Shown piece by piece: positions 1-5,138 of a stretch of DNA of 22,276 bases (within the stretch, counting starts at the first letter, position 1; the number at the start of each line of letters is the position of its first letter). A program made the position numbers and the translations under genes. The notes under the pieces were generated by a model. That model did no database searches. It worked only from the letters and a program-made list of their open reading frames with translations, and was not told the origin of the DNA. Source of the stretch: a virus; IMG/VR virus record IMGVR_UViG_3300047557_000323, positions 1 to 22,276 of that record; one strand, 5' to 3'.

Positions 1-252
1 ATCCATCCCAATGGCACGCAGATCCGAGACAATCTGCGCCTCCTCGTTCTGGCCTCGACGGAACACCCGCAGGATGCGTCCAGGAAACTTCTCAATGACC
101 GCCCATCTGAACGACAGCCACAGCCAACGGTCGCATGGGTGGCCTAGTTGTGAGGCTCCGAGGTGTGGACGAGGTGGGTCAACCTCACGCAGTCGCTCAT
201 GGTGTTGGTCAATCAGCGCCTGAATGCTATGCTTGGCCTCGGGTATTTCCAT
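1..252 (-). CDS. Cas4/RecB-like PD-(D/E)XK nuclease, N-terminal part (cut by window edge)
   Basis: Reading the minus strand from an ATG at 252 gives 84 codons open to the window edge. A GGAGAG ribosome site lies just upstream. The protein carries the motif GASQLGHPCDRWLWLSFRW (residues 32-50) followed by GRILRVFRRGQNEE (58-71). This pairing is typical of phage PD-(D/E)XK exonucleases of the Cas4/RecB type, where the RGxxxE segment contributes to the active site and the early cysteine (C40) can be the first iron-sulfur ligand. The catalytic D, E and K lie beyond the edge and are not seen. It is the last gene visible of the leftward operon with DUF669 and Sak4, so it probably resects DNA ends for phage recombination. 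The family call is by recognition of the N-terminal motifs only. Confidence 0.72.
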   Translation of the reverse strand, partial: MEIPEAKHSIQALIDQHHERLREVDPPRPHLGASQLGHPCDRWLWLSFRWAVIEKFPGRILRVFRRGQNEEAQIVSDLRAIGMD

Positions 253-282
253 GCCTCTCTCCTTGTCTGGAAAAAGCGACTT

Positions 283-311
283 GCCCAGGCGCAATGCCTG
301 GGCGTTTTTTT
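283..311 (+). terminator. Hairpin with T-tract between two minus-strand genes
   Basis: A perfect 8-bp stem GCCCAGGC / GCCTGGGC (283-290 and 296-303) encloses a 5-nt loop and is followed on the plus strand by G and seven T. That is the shape of an intrinsic terminator for rightward transcription, yet both neighbouring genes are leftward. Read leftward, the stem is followed only by a weaker T5 run some 7 nt later (plus-strand AAAAA at 271-275). It may block antisense read-through, or act weakly in both directions and lower expression of the nuclease gene. Confidence 0.6.
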
Positions 312-316
312 GCTGA

Positions 317-808
317 TTACTTCTTAGCCCACGGCGGCGCACTGCCACGGCCACCAGAAGCCGCTGGTGCGGTCTTGGCAGGCATCGGTGCAGCAGAAGC
401 ACCTCCGACCGCCTTGAATCCTTTGACCTCGTTCTGAGCGCCGTACTGCTCAGTCGCAGGCCGGATGTCGAGCTTGATGGACAAGCTGCCACCAAGCAAC
501 TGGTCGGTGTCGGACACACGAGCCAGGCCCAACGCACGCATGATCTCGCCCAACTGCTGCCGCCCAATCTCCTCTGCCTTGGGCGAGGCGTTCTTGATGT
601 TCAGATTGCCAAACACAACCCGCCCCTGGTGCGTCGGGCCAGTGATGTCGTACCGCACCTTAATGTACTCACCCGTACCGCTGGCGGTCTGGCGAACCTC
701 AGCCGAGGCGATGGTTGCGTTGTACCAGCCAGCAGGCAGCGGATCGTATCCACCACCAGTGGATTGCGGCAGGCTTTCTGCCTCAAAGGTTTGTCCGAGT
801 GCTGCCAT
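317..808 (-). CDS. DUF669 family protein, probable phage ssDNA-binding protein
   Basis: This 163-aa protein begins MAALGQTFEAESLP and contains PLPAGWYNATI (24-34), a run of beta-strand sequence with EYIKVRYDITGP, then GRVVFGNLNI. These are hallmarks of the DUF669 family (PF05037), found beside phage annealing proteins and thought to bind single-stranded DNA. The C-terminus is a low-complexity Ala/Pro/Gly linker ending PPWAKK, like the tails of other DUF669 proteins. An AAGGAG ribosome site sits inside the end of the upstream gene, 4 bp away, so the two are translated together. It lies between Sak4-type and nuclease genes, which supports a role in recombination. The ssDNA-binding function is inferred from family and context. 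Confidence 0.85.
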   Translation of the reverse strand: MAALGQTFEAESLPQSTGGGYDPLPAGWYNATIASAEVRQTASGTGEYIKVRYDITGPTHQGRVVFGNLNIKNASPKAEEIGRQQLGEIMRALGLARVSDTDQLLGGSLSIKLDIRPATEQYGAQNEVKGFKAVGGASAAPMPAKTAPAASGGRGSAPPWAKK

Positions 809-812
809 GTTC

Positions 813-1202
813 TTACTCCTTGTCGATCAGTTTGAATGATGGACGGCCAGCCTTGGCCGTGATTGCACCGGCCAATGGCCGAGTGATTGATTCGTCTGCC
901 TTGCTCCATGCAGACATGTTGATTTCAGGCGTCCAGCGAAAAAGCGTAGACAGATGCTCAGTCAGTCCATGCTCTGCCGCCAGTTCCTGCACCTTGTCCG
1001 AATCAACCTTGCGGTCGATCCTGCCAACAATCTTCATCACAAAGGCATCAGCCTCGAGCGACTCTGTGCCGTCCAGATTCTCTGGGATGGATGCCAGTTT
1101 GCGGATGTCATCCTCAATGCGCCTGCGTTCTGCCTTGGCAACCTCCTCAACATCCTTGTTGACTCGCCACTCCTGACACAGCGCCAGCAACTGAGCGTTC
1201 AT
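813..1202 (-). CDS. Conserved phage protein of the recombination operon, function unknown
   Basis: The 129-aa product starts with MNAQLLALCQEWRVNKDVEEVAKAERRRIED, an amphipathic helical stretch (about residues 1-40) that may form a coiled coil. It then has a charged mixed region and ends TRPLAGAITAKAGRPSFKLI. I recognise this layout from unnamed proteins encoded next to Sak4-like or ERF-like genes in other phages, but no activity is known to me. Its ATG overlaps the stop of the Sak4-type gene by 4 bp (ATGA), so it is translationally coupled to it. A role as accessory to recombination is inferred only from this position. No catalytic motif or membrane segment is visible. Confidence 0.75.
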   Translation of the reverse strand: MNAQLLALCQEWRVNKDVEEVAKAERRRIEDDIRKLASIPENLDGTESLEADAFVMKIVGRIDRKVDSDKVQELAAEHGLTEHLSTLFRWTPEINMSAWSKADESITRPLAGAITAKAGRPSFKLIDKE

Positions 1203-1876
1203 GCAACGCCTCCGATCTTCCTGATCAGCAGACCCAAGTCAGGAGCCTCCCACTGTGCCAACCGCCCTGAGCGATCCTTGGCCGTCCACAGGCCGTCTGA
1301 ATCACACATCAGGGCACGCTGACTGTTGCCATCAGCATCCTTCTCCACACGCAGGGCGAGCACCTCATCAAAGAAATAAGGCAACTGCTGGCCGGTTTTA
1401 TTGCCAGGCATGGAAGGCGCATAGAGCATCCGTCCCATTTCGTCCTGACTCTTTTCGAGCTTTGCACTCATGTAAACATTCTTGCCTGGCAGGTCACGAA
1501 ACGACCTGATCAGATCTGCCATCTGCTCCTGCATCGCACCGTAGGCTTGCCGAGGATCTTTCGTCGCCTTCTTCTCTGCGTTCAGCACGACCTCAGCGAT
1601 CTCACTGATCGAGTCCAGCGCAACCGACTCGAACTGTTTCGCCTCCGCAGACTCTGTAAGCCATGCGTAAGCCTCATGCAGATCGGCCATGCCAGTGATT
1701 TCGATGAATGGCAGGTCGGCGTCCTGAATCGACAGCAGGCCAGCCTCAGCAGACAGGATGACAGGTGAAGGCAAGGTCTTGATCAGGCTAGTCTTGCCTG
1801 CGCCTGCCTGACCGTAGACCAGCAAATCAATGCCGCCTCCAGTCAGATTGCCGGTTCTTTGAAGTTTGGTTGACAC
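1199..1876 (-). CDS. Sak4-type RecA-like ATPase (phage recombination/annealing)
   Basis: The 225-aa protein has a Walker A motif GQAGAGKTS at residues 22-30, a hydrophobic strand with a Walker B-like acid in SVALDSISE (84-92), and a late DRSGRL motif (201-206). It matches the single-domain RecA-like core of phage Sak4 proteins (AAA_24-like P-loop family), which support single-strand annealing together with an SSB. The GTG start at 1876 is chosen because a GGAG site precedes it by 5 nt; that site overlaps the stop of the 41-aa gene upstream. The neighbouring DUF669 protein would be its ssDNA-binding partner and the nuclease further on its end-resecting partner. The family call is firm; the exact recombination activity is inferred. 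Confidence 0.85.
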   Translation of the reverse strand: MSTKLQRTGNLTGGGIDLLVYGQAGAGKTSLIKTLPSPVILSAEAGLLSIQDADLPFIEITGMADLHEAYAWLTESAEAKQFESVALDSISEIAEVVLNAEKKATKDPRQAYGAMQEQMADLIRSFRDLPGKNVYMSAKLEKSQDEMGRMLYAPSMPGNKTGQQLPYFFDEVLALRVEKDADGNSQRALMCDSDGLWTAKDRSGRLAQWEAPDLGLLIRKIGGVA

Positions 1877-1885
1877 TATTTCTCC

Positions 1886-2011
1886 TTAAATGAAGGCGGT
1901 CAGAATGAAGCCGAGTGCGCATCCGATGACGATGCACAGAATCCACTCAAGCACAGGATGAGACTCCTCGTTGTCTTTCAGGTGCTTGAGCATGTGGTTG
2001 TCTTGGCGCAT
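1886..2011 (-). CDS. 41-aa single-span membrane protein
   Basis: A short leftward frame from ATG 2011 to TAA 1886 encodes 41 residues. The first half is polar and charged (MRQDNHMLKHLKDNEESHP) and the second half, VLEWILCIVIGCALGFILTAFI, is one hydrophobic helix running almost to the C-terminus. This is a tail-anchored layout with the N-terminus probably in the cytoplasm. A GGAG site lies about 7 nt before the ATG, and the stop codon merges with the ribosome site of the Sak4-type gene, which argues that it is a real member of the operon. Function unknown; tiny phage membrane proteins in early operons can alter host physiology or exclusion, but nothing in the sequence shows this. Confidence 0.6.
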   Translation of the reverse strand: MRQDNHMLKHLKDNEESHPVLEWILCIVIGCALGFILTAFI

Positions 2012-2027
2012 GTGAGTCTCCAGAAAT

Positions 2028-2045
2028 GCCCCGGATGACCGGGGC
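2028..2045. other. Short GC-rich hairpin between two small leftward genes
   Basis: A perfect 7-bp stem GCCCCGG / CCGGGGC with a 4-nt loop lies in the 42-bp gap between the 59-aa and 41-aa genes. There is no real T-tract on either side (only ATTT leftward). It may attenuate transcription or stabilise the mRNA; it is not a convincing terminator. Confidence 0.4.
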
Positions 2046-2053
2046 TGTTGGTG

Positions 2054-2233
2054 TCAGATCACTTCGACCCGGAAGCCTTCTGCTTCCAATTGATCAACGA
2101 AGTCTGGCGCTGCCGACTTCATCACGTTGACAGACACGCCGCCATAAATCCGGGCTTTGGCAGCCGCCGTCATAGCCAGAATCTTGACCTCGGTAGAGGC
2201 AAAGTCGAAGGGAAGAACTTGGAAGTCAGCCAT
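2054..2233 (-). CDS. 59-aa early protein, first gene of the leftward operon
   Basis: The frame from ATG 2233 to TGA 2054 encodes 59 residues, beginning MADFQVLPFDFASTEVKILAM and ending VDQLEAEGFRVEVI. A strong AGGAGG site lies 5 nt upstream and a sigma70-like promoter about 50 bp upstream, so it is the first translated gene of the recombination operon. It is predicted to be a soluble small alpha/beta protein; there is no signal peptide, membrane span or cysteine. I do not recognise the family. Its place directly under the Cro-controlled promoter suggests an early role. Confidence 0.62.
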   Translation of the reverse strand: MADFQVLPFDFASTEVKILAMTAAAKARIYGGVSVNVMKSAAPDFVDQLEAEGFRVEVI

Positions 2234-2285
2234 TTTGGCCTCCTGGGGTTTGCGCCTTCAGACAGTCTGTTCGCGCAGTGGCTGA

Positions 2286-2315
2286 ATCTTACGCCGGTTC
2301 CGGTTAAGATGTCAA
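2286..2315 (-). promoter_or_regulatory. Leftward early promoter
   Basis: On the minus strand a perfect -35 TTGACA (plus 2310-2315) is followed after 18 bp by TAAGAT (plus 2286-2291), matching four of six bases of the -10 consensus. Transcription would start near 2279, giving a leader of about 45 nt before the 59-aa gene. Two CCGGTT boxes sit inside the spacer, so a bound repressor would cover the promoter. Confidence 0.65.
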
Positions 2316-2339
2316 CAAGTTTTTTCAAGGAAACCGGAA
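2294..2339. promoter_or_regulatory. Cro operator cluster: three CCGGTT boxes
   Basis: Two head-to-tail CCGGTT boxes abut at 2294-2299 and 2300-2305. A third, inverted box AACCGG is at 2332-2337. The outer sites extend to an 8-bp inverted pair TTCCGGTT (2298-2305) and AACCGGAA (2332-2339), 34 bp apart. The first two lie within the leftward promoter spacer; the third lies between the AAGGA ribosome site and the ATG of the Cro-like gene. This arrangement fits repression of both directions by the encoded Cro. Binding is inferred from placement, not shown. Confidence 0.5.
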
Positions 2340-2515
2340 TGACCACACAGGAAGCGATCCAGCACTACGGCGGGATCAGGAAATTGGCCGAGGAACTCAA
2401 GGTCTGGCCGCAGGTCATCTACGCTTGGGGCGACCGCCCACCGATGGGCCGTCAGTACGAACTGGAGGTCAAGACAGAAGGCGCACTCAAGGCTGACCGC
2501 GATGACGAAATCTGA
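2339..2515 (+). CDS. cro: P22 Cro-like repressor
   Basis: A 58-aa protein with the sequence pattern TQEAIQHYGGIRKLAEELKVWPQVIYAWGD is a short helix-turn-helix of the P22 Cro/YdaS type: the first helix and GG turn, the LAEEL helix, and the recognition helix around WPQVIYAWG. The end GALKADR is also characteristic. The ATG at 2339 is preferred over an in-frame ATG at 2309 because AAGGA lies 7 nt before it. It overlaps the primase start by 14 bp. It should bind the CCGGTT boxes just upstream and control both the leftward recombination operon and its own replication operon. No opposing CI gene is present beside it, which is unusual for a lambdoid-style switch. Confidence 0.8.
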   Translation: MTTQEAIQHYGGIRKLAEELKVWPQVIYAWGDRPPMGRQYELEVKTEGALKADRDDEI

Positions 2516-4385
2516 AGCAGCATTGATGTATGCCTCATGGGGATGGCACGTTCTGCCAGTCGTCCCCAATGGCAAGGTGCCTGCCACGCAACATGGCGTC
2601 AAAGACGCAACCACCAACGCAGAACAGATCGCCAGGTGGTGGATACAGAATCCTGACTTCAATATTGGCATCGCAGCAGGCGAACGCTCAGGCATCGTTG
2701 TCTTTGACGTTGATCCACGCAACGGAGGCGACTCCTCCTGGGCCAAATGGATTGACATGAACGGCACCGTACCAGACGGGCCAATGCAAATGACCGCAGG
2801 CGGTGGCGAGCATCACATTGCCATGTATGACCCTGAGATCCGCTCTTGCAAACTCTCAGAAGGCGTTGATCTTCTTGCCGATGGAAGGTACTTCGTCGCC
2901 TTCCCATCGACCATCGAAGGTCGGCAATACCAGTGGGAAGCATCCTCTGATCCATTCGATGGCATCGCACCATTCCCTATCCCTGCCGATTGGATGCAGT
3001 CTTACAGGGCCATGCGCAAGCCAGAAAATCGGCAAGCCTCTACAGGCGGCGGGCTGATCCAAGGCAGTCGCAACAACGGCCTTACAGCAATCGGTGGTGC
3101 CATGCGGCGCTACGGCATGACAGAAGCTGAAATCATGGCCGCTCTGTCCATTGCCAATGAGACTCGATGCGAGATTCCTCTGCCATCTTCTGAGTTAGCT
3201 CAGATCGTCAAGTCTGTCTCACGCTACGAACCAGAGTTCGACATAGGCGCAGATGTTGCCCTTGGCAGCGATGCCGCTGAAGCGATCCTCGAGGCCACTC
3301 GCGCAGAAACACAAGATTACTTCTTCACCCGCGCAACGTCCTACCTCAGCCAACCAGCACCTCTGCGCTGGATCATCAAGGGATGGATTCCTGACAGCGG
3401 CGTGAGCATGGTCTACGGAGAATCAGGCTCAGGCAAAACCTTTATCACCCTAGACATGGCTTGCCACATTGCAGCAGGCATGCCCTGGCACAACCACAAA
3501 ACTCAGTCTGGCCTCGTCATCTACATGGCCGGTGAAGGTAACTACGGTCTGCGGCAACGGGTCGCCTCCTGGTGCAAAGTTCACAACGTCAACAGTCTTG
3601 ACAACCTTCTGATCTCGAACAAAGCCATCGACATCGACAGCCCAGCCGCAGCAGCACAAATCATCAATGCCGTTCGAGAAGTCACGGCAGAAGATGCAAC
3701 AGCAATCTTCATTGATACCGTCAACAATCACATGGCAGGCGACGAAAACAGCGCCAAAGACACTCGCCACATGCTCAACGCCTGCAACATCGTTGCCAGA
3801 GCATTGAACTCCAGCGTTTGCCTCAACCATCACACAGGACACTCCATCGACGCCAAGCAACGGGCCAGAGGATCAAGCGCCTGGAAAGCATCCCTAGATT
3901 CCTCAATTTTGGTTTCCAAGAAAGACGACAGCATTGAAATCTCATGCACAAAAATGAAGGATGCAGAGCCACCACATCCTTTTTTCGGAAAACTTGAATC
4001 CGTGCCGCTGGGATGGATTGATGAAGATGGCGATGAAATAAAAGGCGCGGTCTTTATGATTGACGATAATCCGCCAGAACAAAACGACACAAAAGAATCA
4101 GACAATCAGCGCGATATTCGCAAATTCACAAACGCATGGTGGAACTCAGGCGCGGAAGATCGTCACGGCCAGCCTTATCTGTCACGCAGCGCATTGATTG
4201 ATTATTTGATTTCAAACGAAGGATTGACAGAATCAACGGCCAAAACATACGCACAGGAAAGCAAAAAGGGAAGGCTGATTTATAACCTGCTGAACGCCGA
4301 AATCATTACCGCATCAGAGCGCGGATGGGTCGTCTCGAACGACGTCACGGCCTCCGCAATGATGCTCAGACGTCGATCATCGTAG
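2502..4385 (+). CDS. Prim-pol primase fused to RepA-like replicative helicase
   Basis: This 627-aa protein should prime and unwind DNA at the phage origin. Residues 4-165 form a bifunctional primase-polymerase domain (PF09250 type): WHVLPVVPNGKVP, the metal-binding FDVD at 68-71, and GGGEHHIAMYD (100-110) with the catalytic-type histidine. A small helical linker (180-245) follows. Residues 285-500 form a RepA-like (AAA_25) hexameric helicase: Walker A GESGSGKT (306-313), AGEG (343-346), Walker B IFIDT (402-406) and NHHTGH (442-447). The C-terminal 100 residues resemble a winged-helix DNA-binding tail. It begins inside cro, with weak own ribosome signal, so it is probably translated by coupling. 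The GGACA-repeat patch right after its stop is a candidate binding site. Confidence 0.88.
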   Translation: MTKSEAALMYASWGWHVLPVVPNGKVPATQHGVKDATTNAEQIARWWIQNPDFNIGIAAGERSGIVVFDVDPRNGGDSSWAKWIDMNGTVPDGPMQMTAGGGEHHIAMYDPEIRSCKLSEGVDLLADGRYFVAFPSTIEGRQYQWEASSDPFDGIAPFPIPADWMQSYRAMRKPENRQASTGGGLIQGSRNNGLTAIGGAMRRYGMTEAEIMAALSIANETRCEIPLPSSELAQIVKSVSRYEPEFDIGADVALGSDAAEAILEATRAETQDYFFTRATSYLSQPAPLRWIIKGWIPDSGVSMVYGESGSGKTFITLDMACHIAAGMPWHNHKTQSGLVIYMAGEGNYGLRQRVASWCKVHNVNSLDNLLISNKAIDIDSPAAAAQIINAVREVTAEDATAIFIDTVNNHMAGDENSAKDTRHMLNACNIVARALNSSVCLNHHTGHSIDAKQRARGSSAWKASLDSSILVSKKDDSIEISCTKMKDAEPPHPFFGKLESVPLGWIDEDGDEIKGAVFMIDDNPPEQNDTKESDNQRDIRKFTNAWWNSGAEDRHGQPYLSRSALIDYLISNEGLTESTAKTYAQESKKGRLIYNLLNAEIITASERGWVVSNDVTASAMMLRRRSS

Positions 4386-4389
4386 GGTG

Positions 4390-4470
4390 GGACAATTGGG
4401 ACAGGACAGGACAAATTGGGACAAATGTCCTGGGGCAAGACAGCAGGACAATTGGGACAGGACAGGGACA
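4390..4470 (+). repeat. GGACA iterons with a 21-bp direct repeat
   Basis: Nine GGACA units lie in the same direction at 4390, 4399, 4404, 4409, 4419, 4446, 4455, 4460 and 4466. A perfect 21-bp repeat, built as GGACAATT plus GGGACAGGACAGG, occurs at 4390-4410 and 4446-4466. A third, diverged copy (GGACAAATTGGGACAAA) starts at 4409 and forms a short hairpin with TGTCC at 4426-4430. The short spacings of 5, 6, 9 and 10 bp are those of clustered protein-binding sites such as origin iterons. No gene overlaps them. Confidence 0.8.
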
Positions 4471-4503
4471 CCCCCTTTAGGGAAGGGGTGTCCTGTCTGT
4501 CCC
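4454..4503. other. Long imperfect hairpin, candidate replication origin structure
   Basis: The left arm 4454-4474 pairs with 4485-4503 over 19 bp, with two single-base bulges on the left arm. The loop (4475-4484) can pair further as CCC/GGG around TTTA. The arms are built of GGACA/TGTCC units, so the structure joins the iterons. There is no T-tract after it, so it is not a standard terminator. Together with the iterons, and lying just after the prim-pol/helicase gene, it is the best candidate for the phage origin of replication; an RNA-level role in the operon transcript is the alternative. Confidence 0.5.
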
Positions 4504-4517
4504 AGTACTGATGCGGG

Positions 4518-4546
4518 TTGCGTTCCTCGGTGTCTTGTGTTCAAAT
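4518..4546 (+). promoter_or_regulatory. Weak possible promoter ahead of the 110-aa gene
   Basis: TTGCGT (4518-4523) and TCAAAT (4541-4546) are spaced by 17 bp and match the sigma70 hexamers at three and four positions. It lies after the hairpin and 30 bp before the next gene. The match is poor and may be chance. Confidence 0.2.
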
Positions 4547-4575
4547 CCCCATAGGGTTTAGAAAAAGGATAAAAC

Positions 4576-4908
4576 GTGACAAAAATCAAGACTTACGCAG
4601 GGAATCCTGACTTGTTGTTTGAGTCAGATGAGTGGAGGCACTGCGGCGCGTGGGTTGACAAGGACAATGGCAGCATTGAATGGTTTGTTTTTTTCAAGCC
4701 TCAAGCCCACAATCATGAGTGGAGGACATATAAAGTTGTTGCTAATGGCAGAGTTCCAAACAAAGCAAATTATTGGTTTGCTAGGAATGAAAAAACAGGC
4801 CAGCTTGGTTTTGCAAGAGATTTGGCTTCAATGTCTGATCACAGACCAAATCTTTACAAAAACACTATGCGCATCATTTCAGACACGGAAGATTGTGCTC
4901 CAACGTGA
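4576..4908 (+). CDS. 110-aa AT-rich unknown protein
   Basis: A GTG start at 4576 follows an AGGA site by 6 nt and gives a 110-residue protein. It begins MTKIKTYAGNPDLLFESDEW and contains many aromatic residues (EWFVFFKP, HEWRTYKVV, NYWFARNE), suggesting a small beta-rich soluble domain. No signal peptide or membrane span is seen. I do not recognise the family. The coding sequence is visibly more AT-rich than the genes around it, with different codon choice, and it sits directly after the repeat patch. This looks like a separately acquired (moron-type) gene placed between the replication gene and the DUF3310/methyltransferase pair. Confidence 0.65.
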   Translation: MTKIKTYAGNPDLLFESDEWRHCGAWVDKDNGSIEWFVFFKPQAHNHEWRTYKVVANGRVPNKANYWFARNEKTGQLGFARDLASMSDHRPNLYKNTMRIISDTEDCAPT

Positions 4909-4919
4909 TTGAGGACAAT

Positions 4920-5138
4920 ATGACCACAGCCAACACAACCCAGGTCGGCGGCAGTCACTACAAGGACAAAGGAATACAGCCTTGGGACTATATTGCTGCC
5001 AATGATCTAGGATACTTCGAAGGCAATATAGTGAAGTATGTCAGTCGTTGGAAAGACAAAGGCGGTGTCGAGGATCTGAAAAAAGCTCGGCATTATCTGG
5101 ATAAACTGATCGAAATTCAGACGGATGATTTGAAATGA
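4920..5138 (+). CDS. DUF3310 family protein
   Basis: The 72-aa product contains the family signature VGGSHYKDKGIQPWDYI, then GYFEGNIVKYVSRW, then GGVEDLKKARHYLDKLIE. This is the DUF3310 domain (PF11753 type), common in phages and often loosely labelled as a nucleotide kinase, though its activity is not established. The ATG at 4920 is preferred to an in-frame upstream start at 4893 because GAGGA lies 4 nt before it and conservation begins right after. Its last four bases ATGA are shared with the start of the methyltransferase gene. The invariant His, Trp and Tyr residues suggest ligand binding. Position between replication and DNA modification genes hints at nucleotide metabolism. Confidence 0.85.
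   Translation: MTTANTTQVGGSHYKDKGIQPWDYIAANDLGYFEGNIVKYVSRWKDKGGVEDLKKARHYLDKLIEIQTDDLK

Noticed and set aside
135-437. Plus-strand frames in 11-437
   Set aside because: They overlap the nuclease and DUF669 genes on the other strand, which have family motifs and ribosome sites.
2028-2045. Terminator in the leftward operon
   Set aside because: The hairpin is good but there is no T-run after it; kept only as an unassigned hairpin.
2312-2767. Minus-strand frame across cro and the primase start, considered as a possible CI repressor
   Set aside because: No helix-turn-helix pattern, no ribosome site, and both strands cannot be coding here given the firm Cro and prim-pol motifs.
4530-4560. tRNA-like 3' half (GTTCAAATCCCC resembling a T-loop)
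   Set aside because: The flanking bases do not form a 5-bp T-stem, and no acceptor, D or anticodon arm is found upstream.
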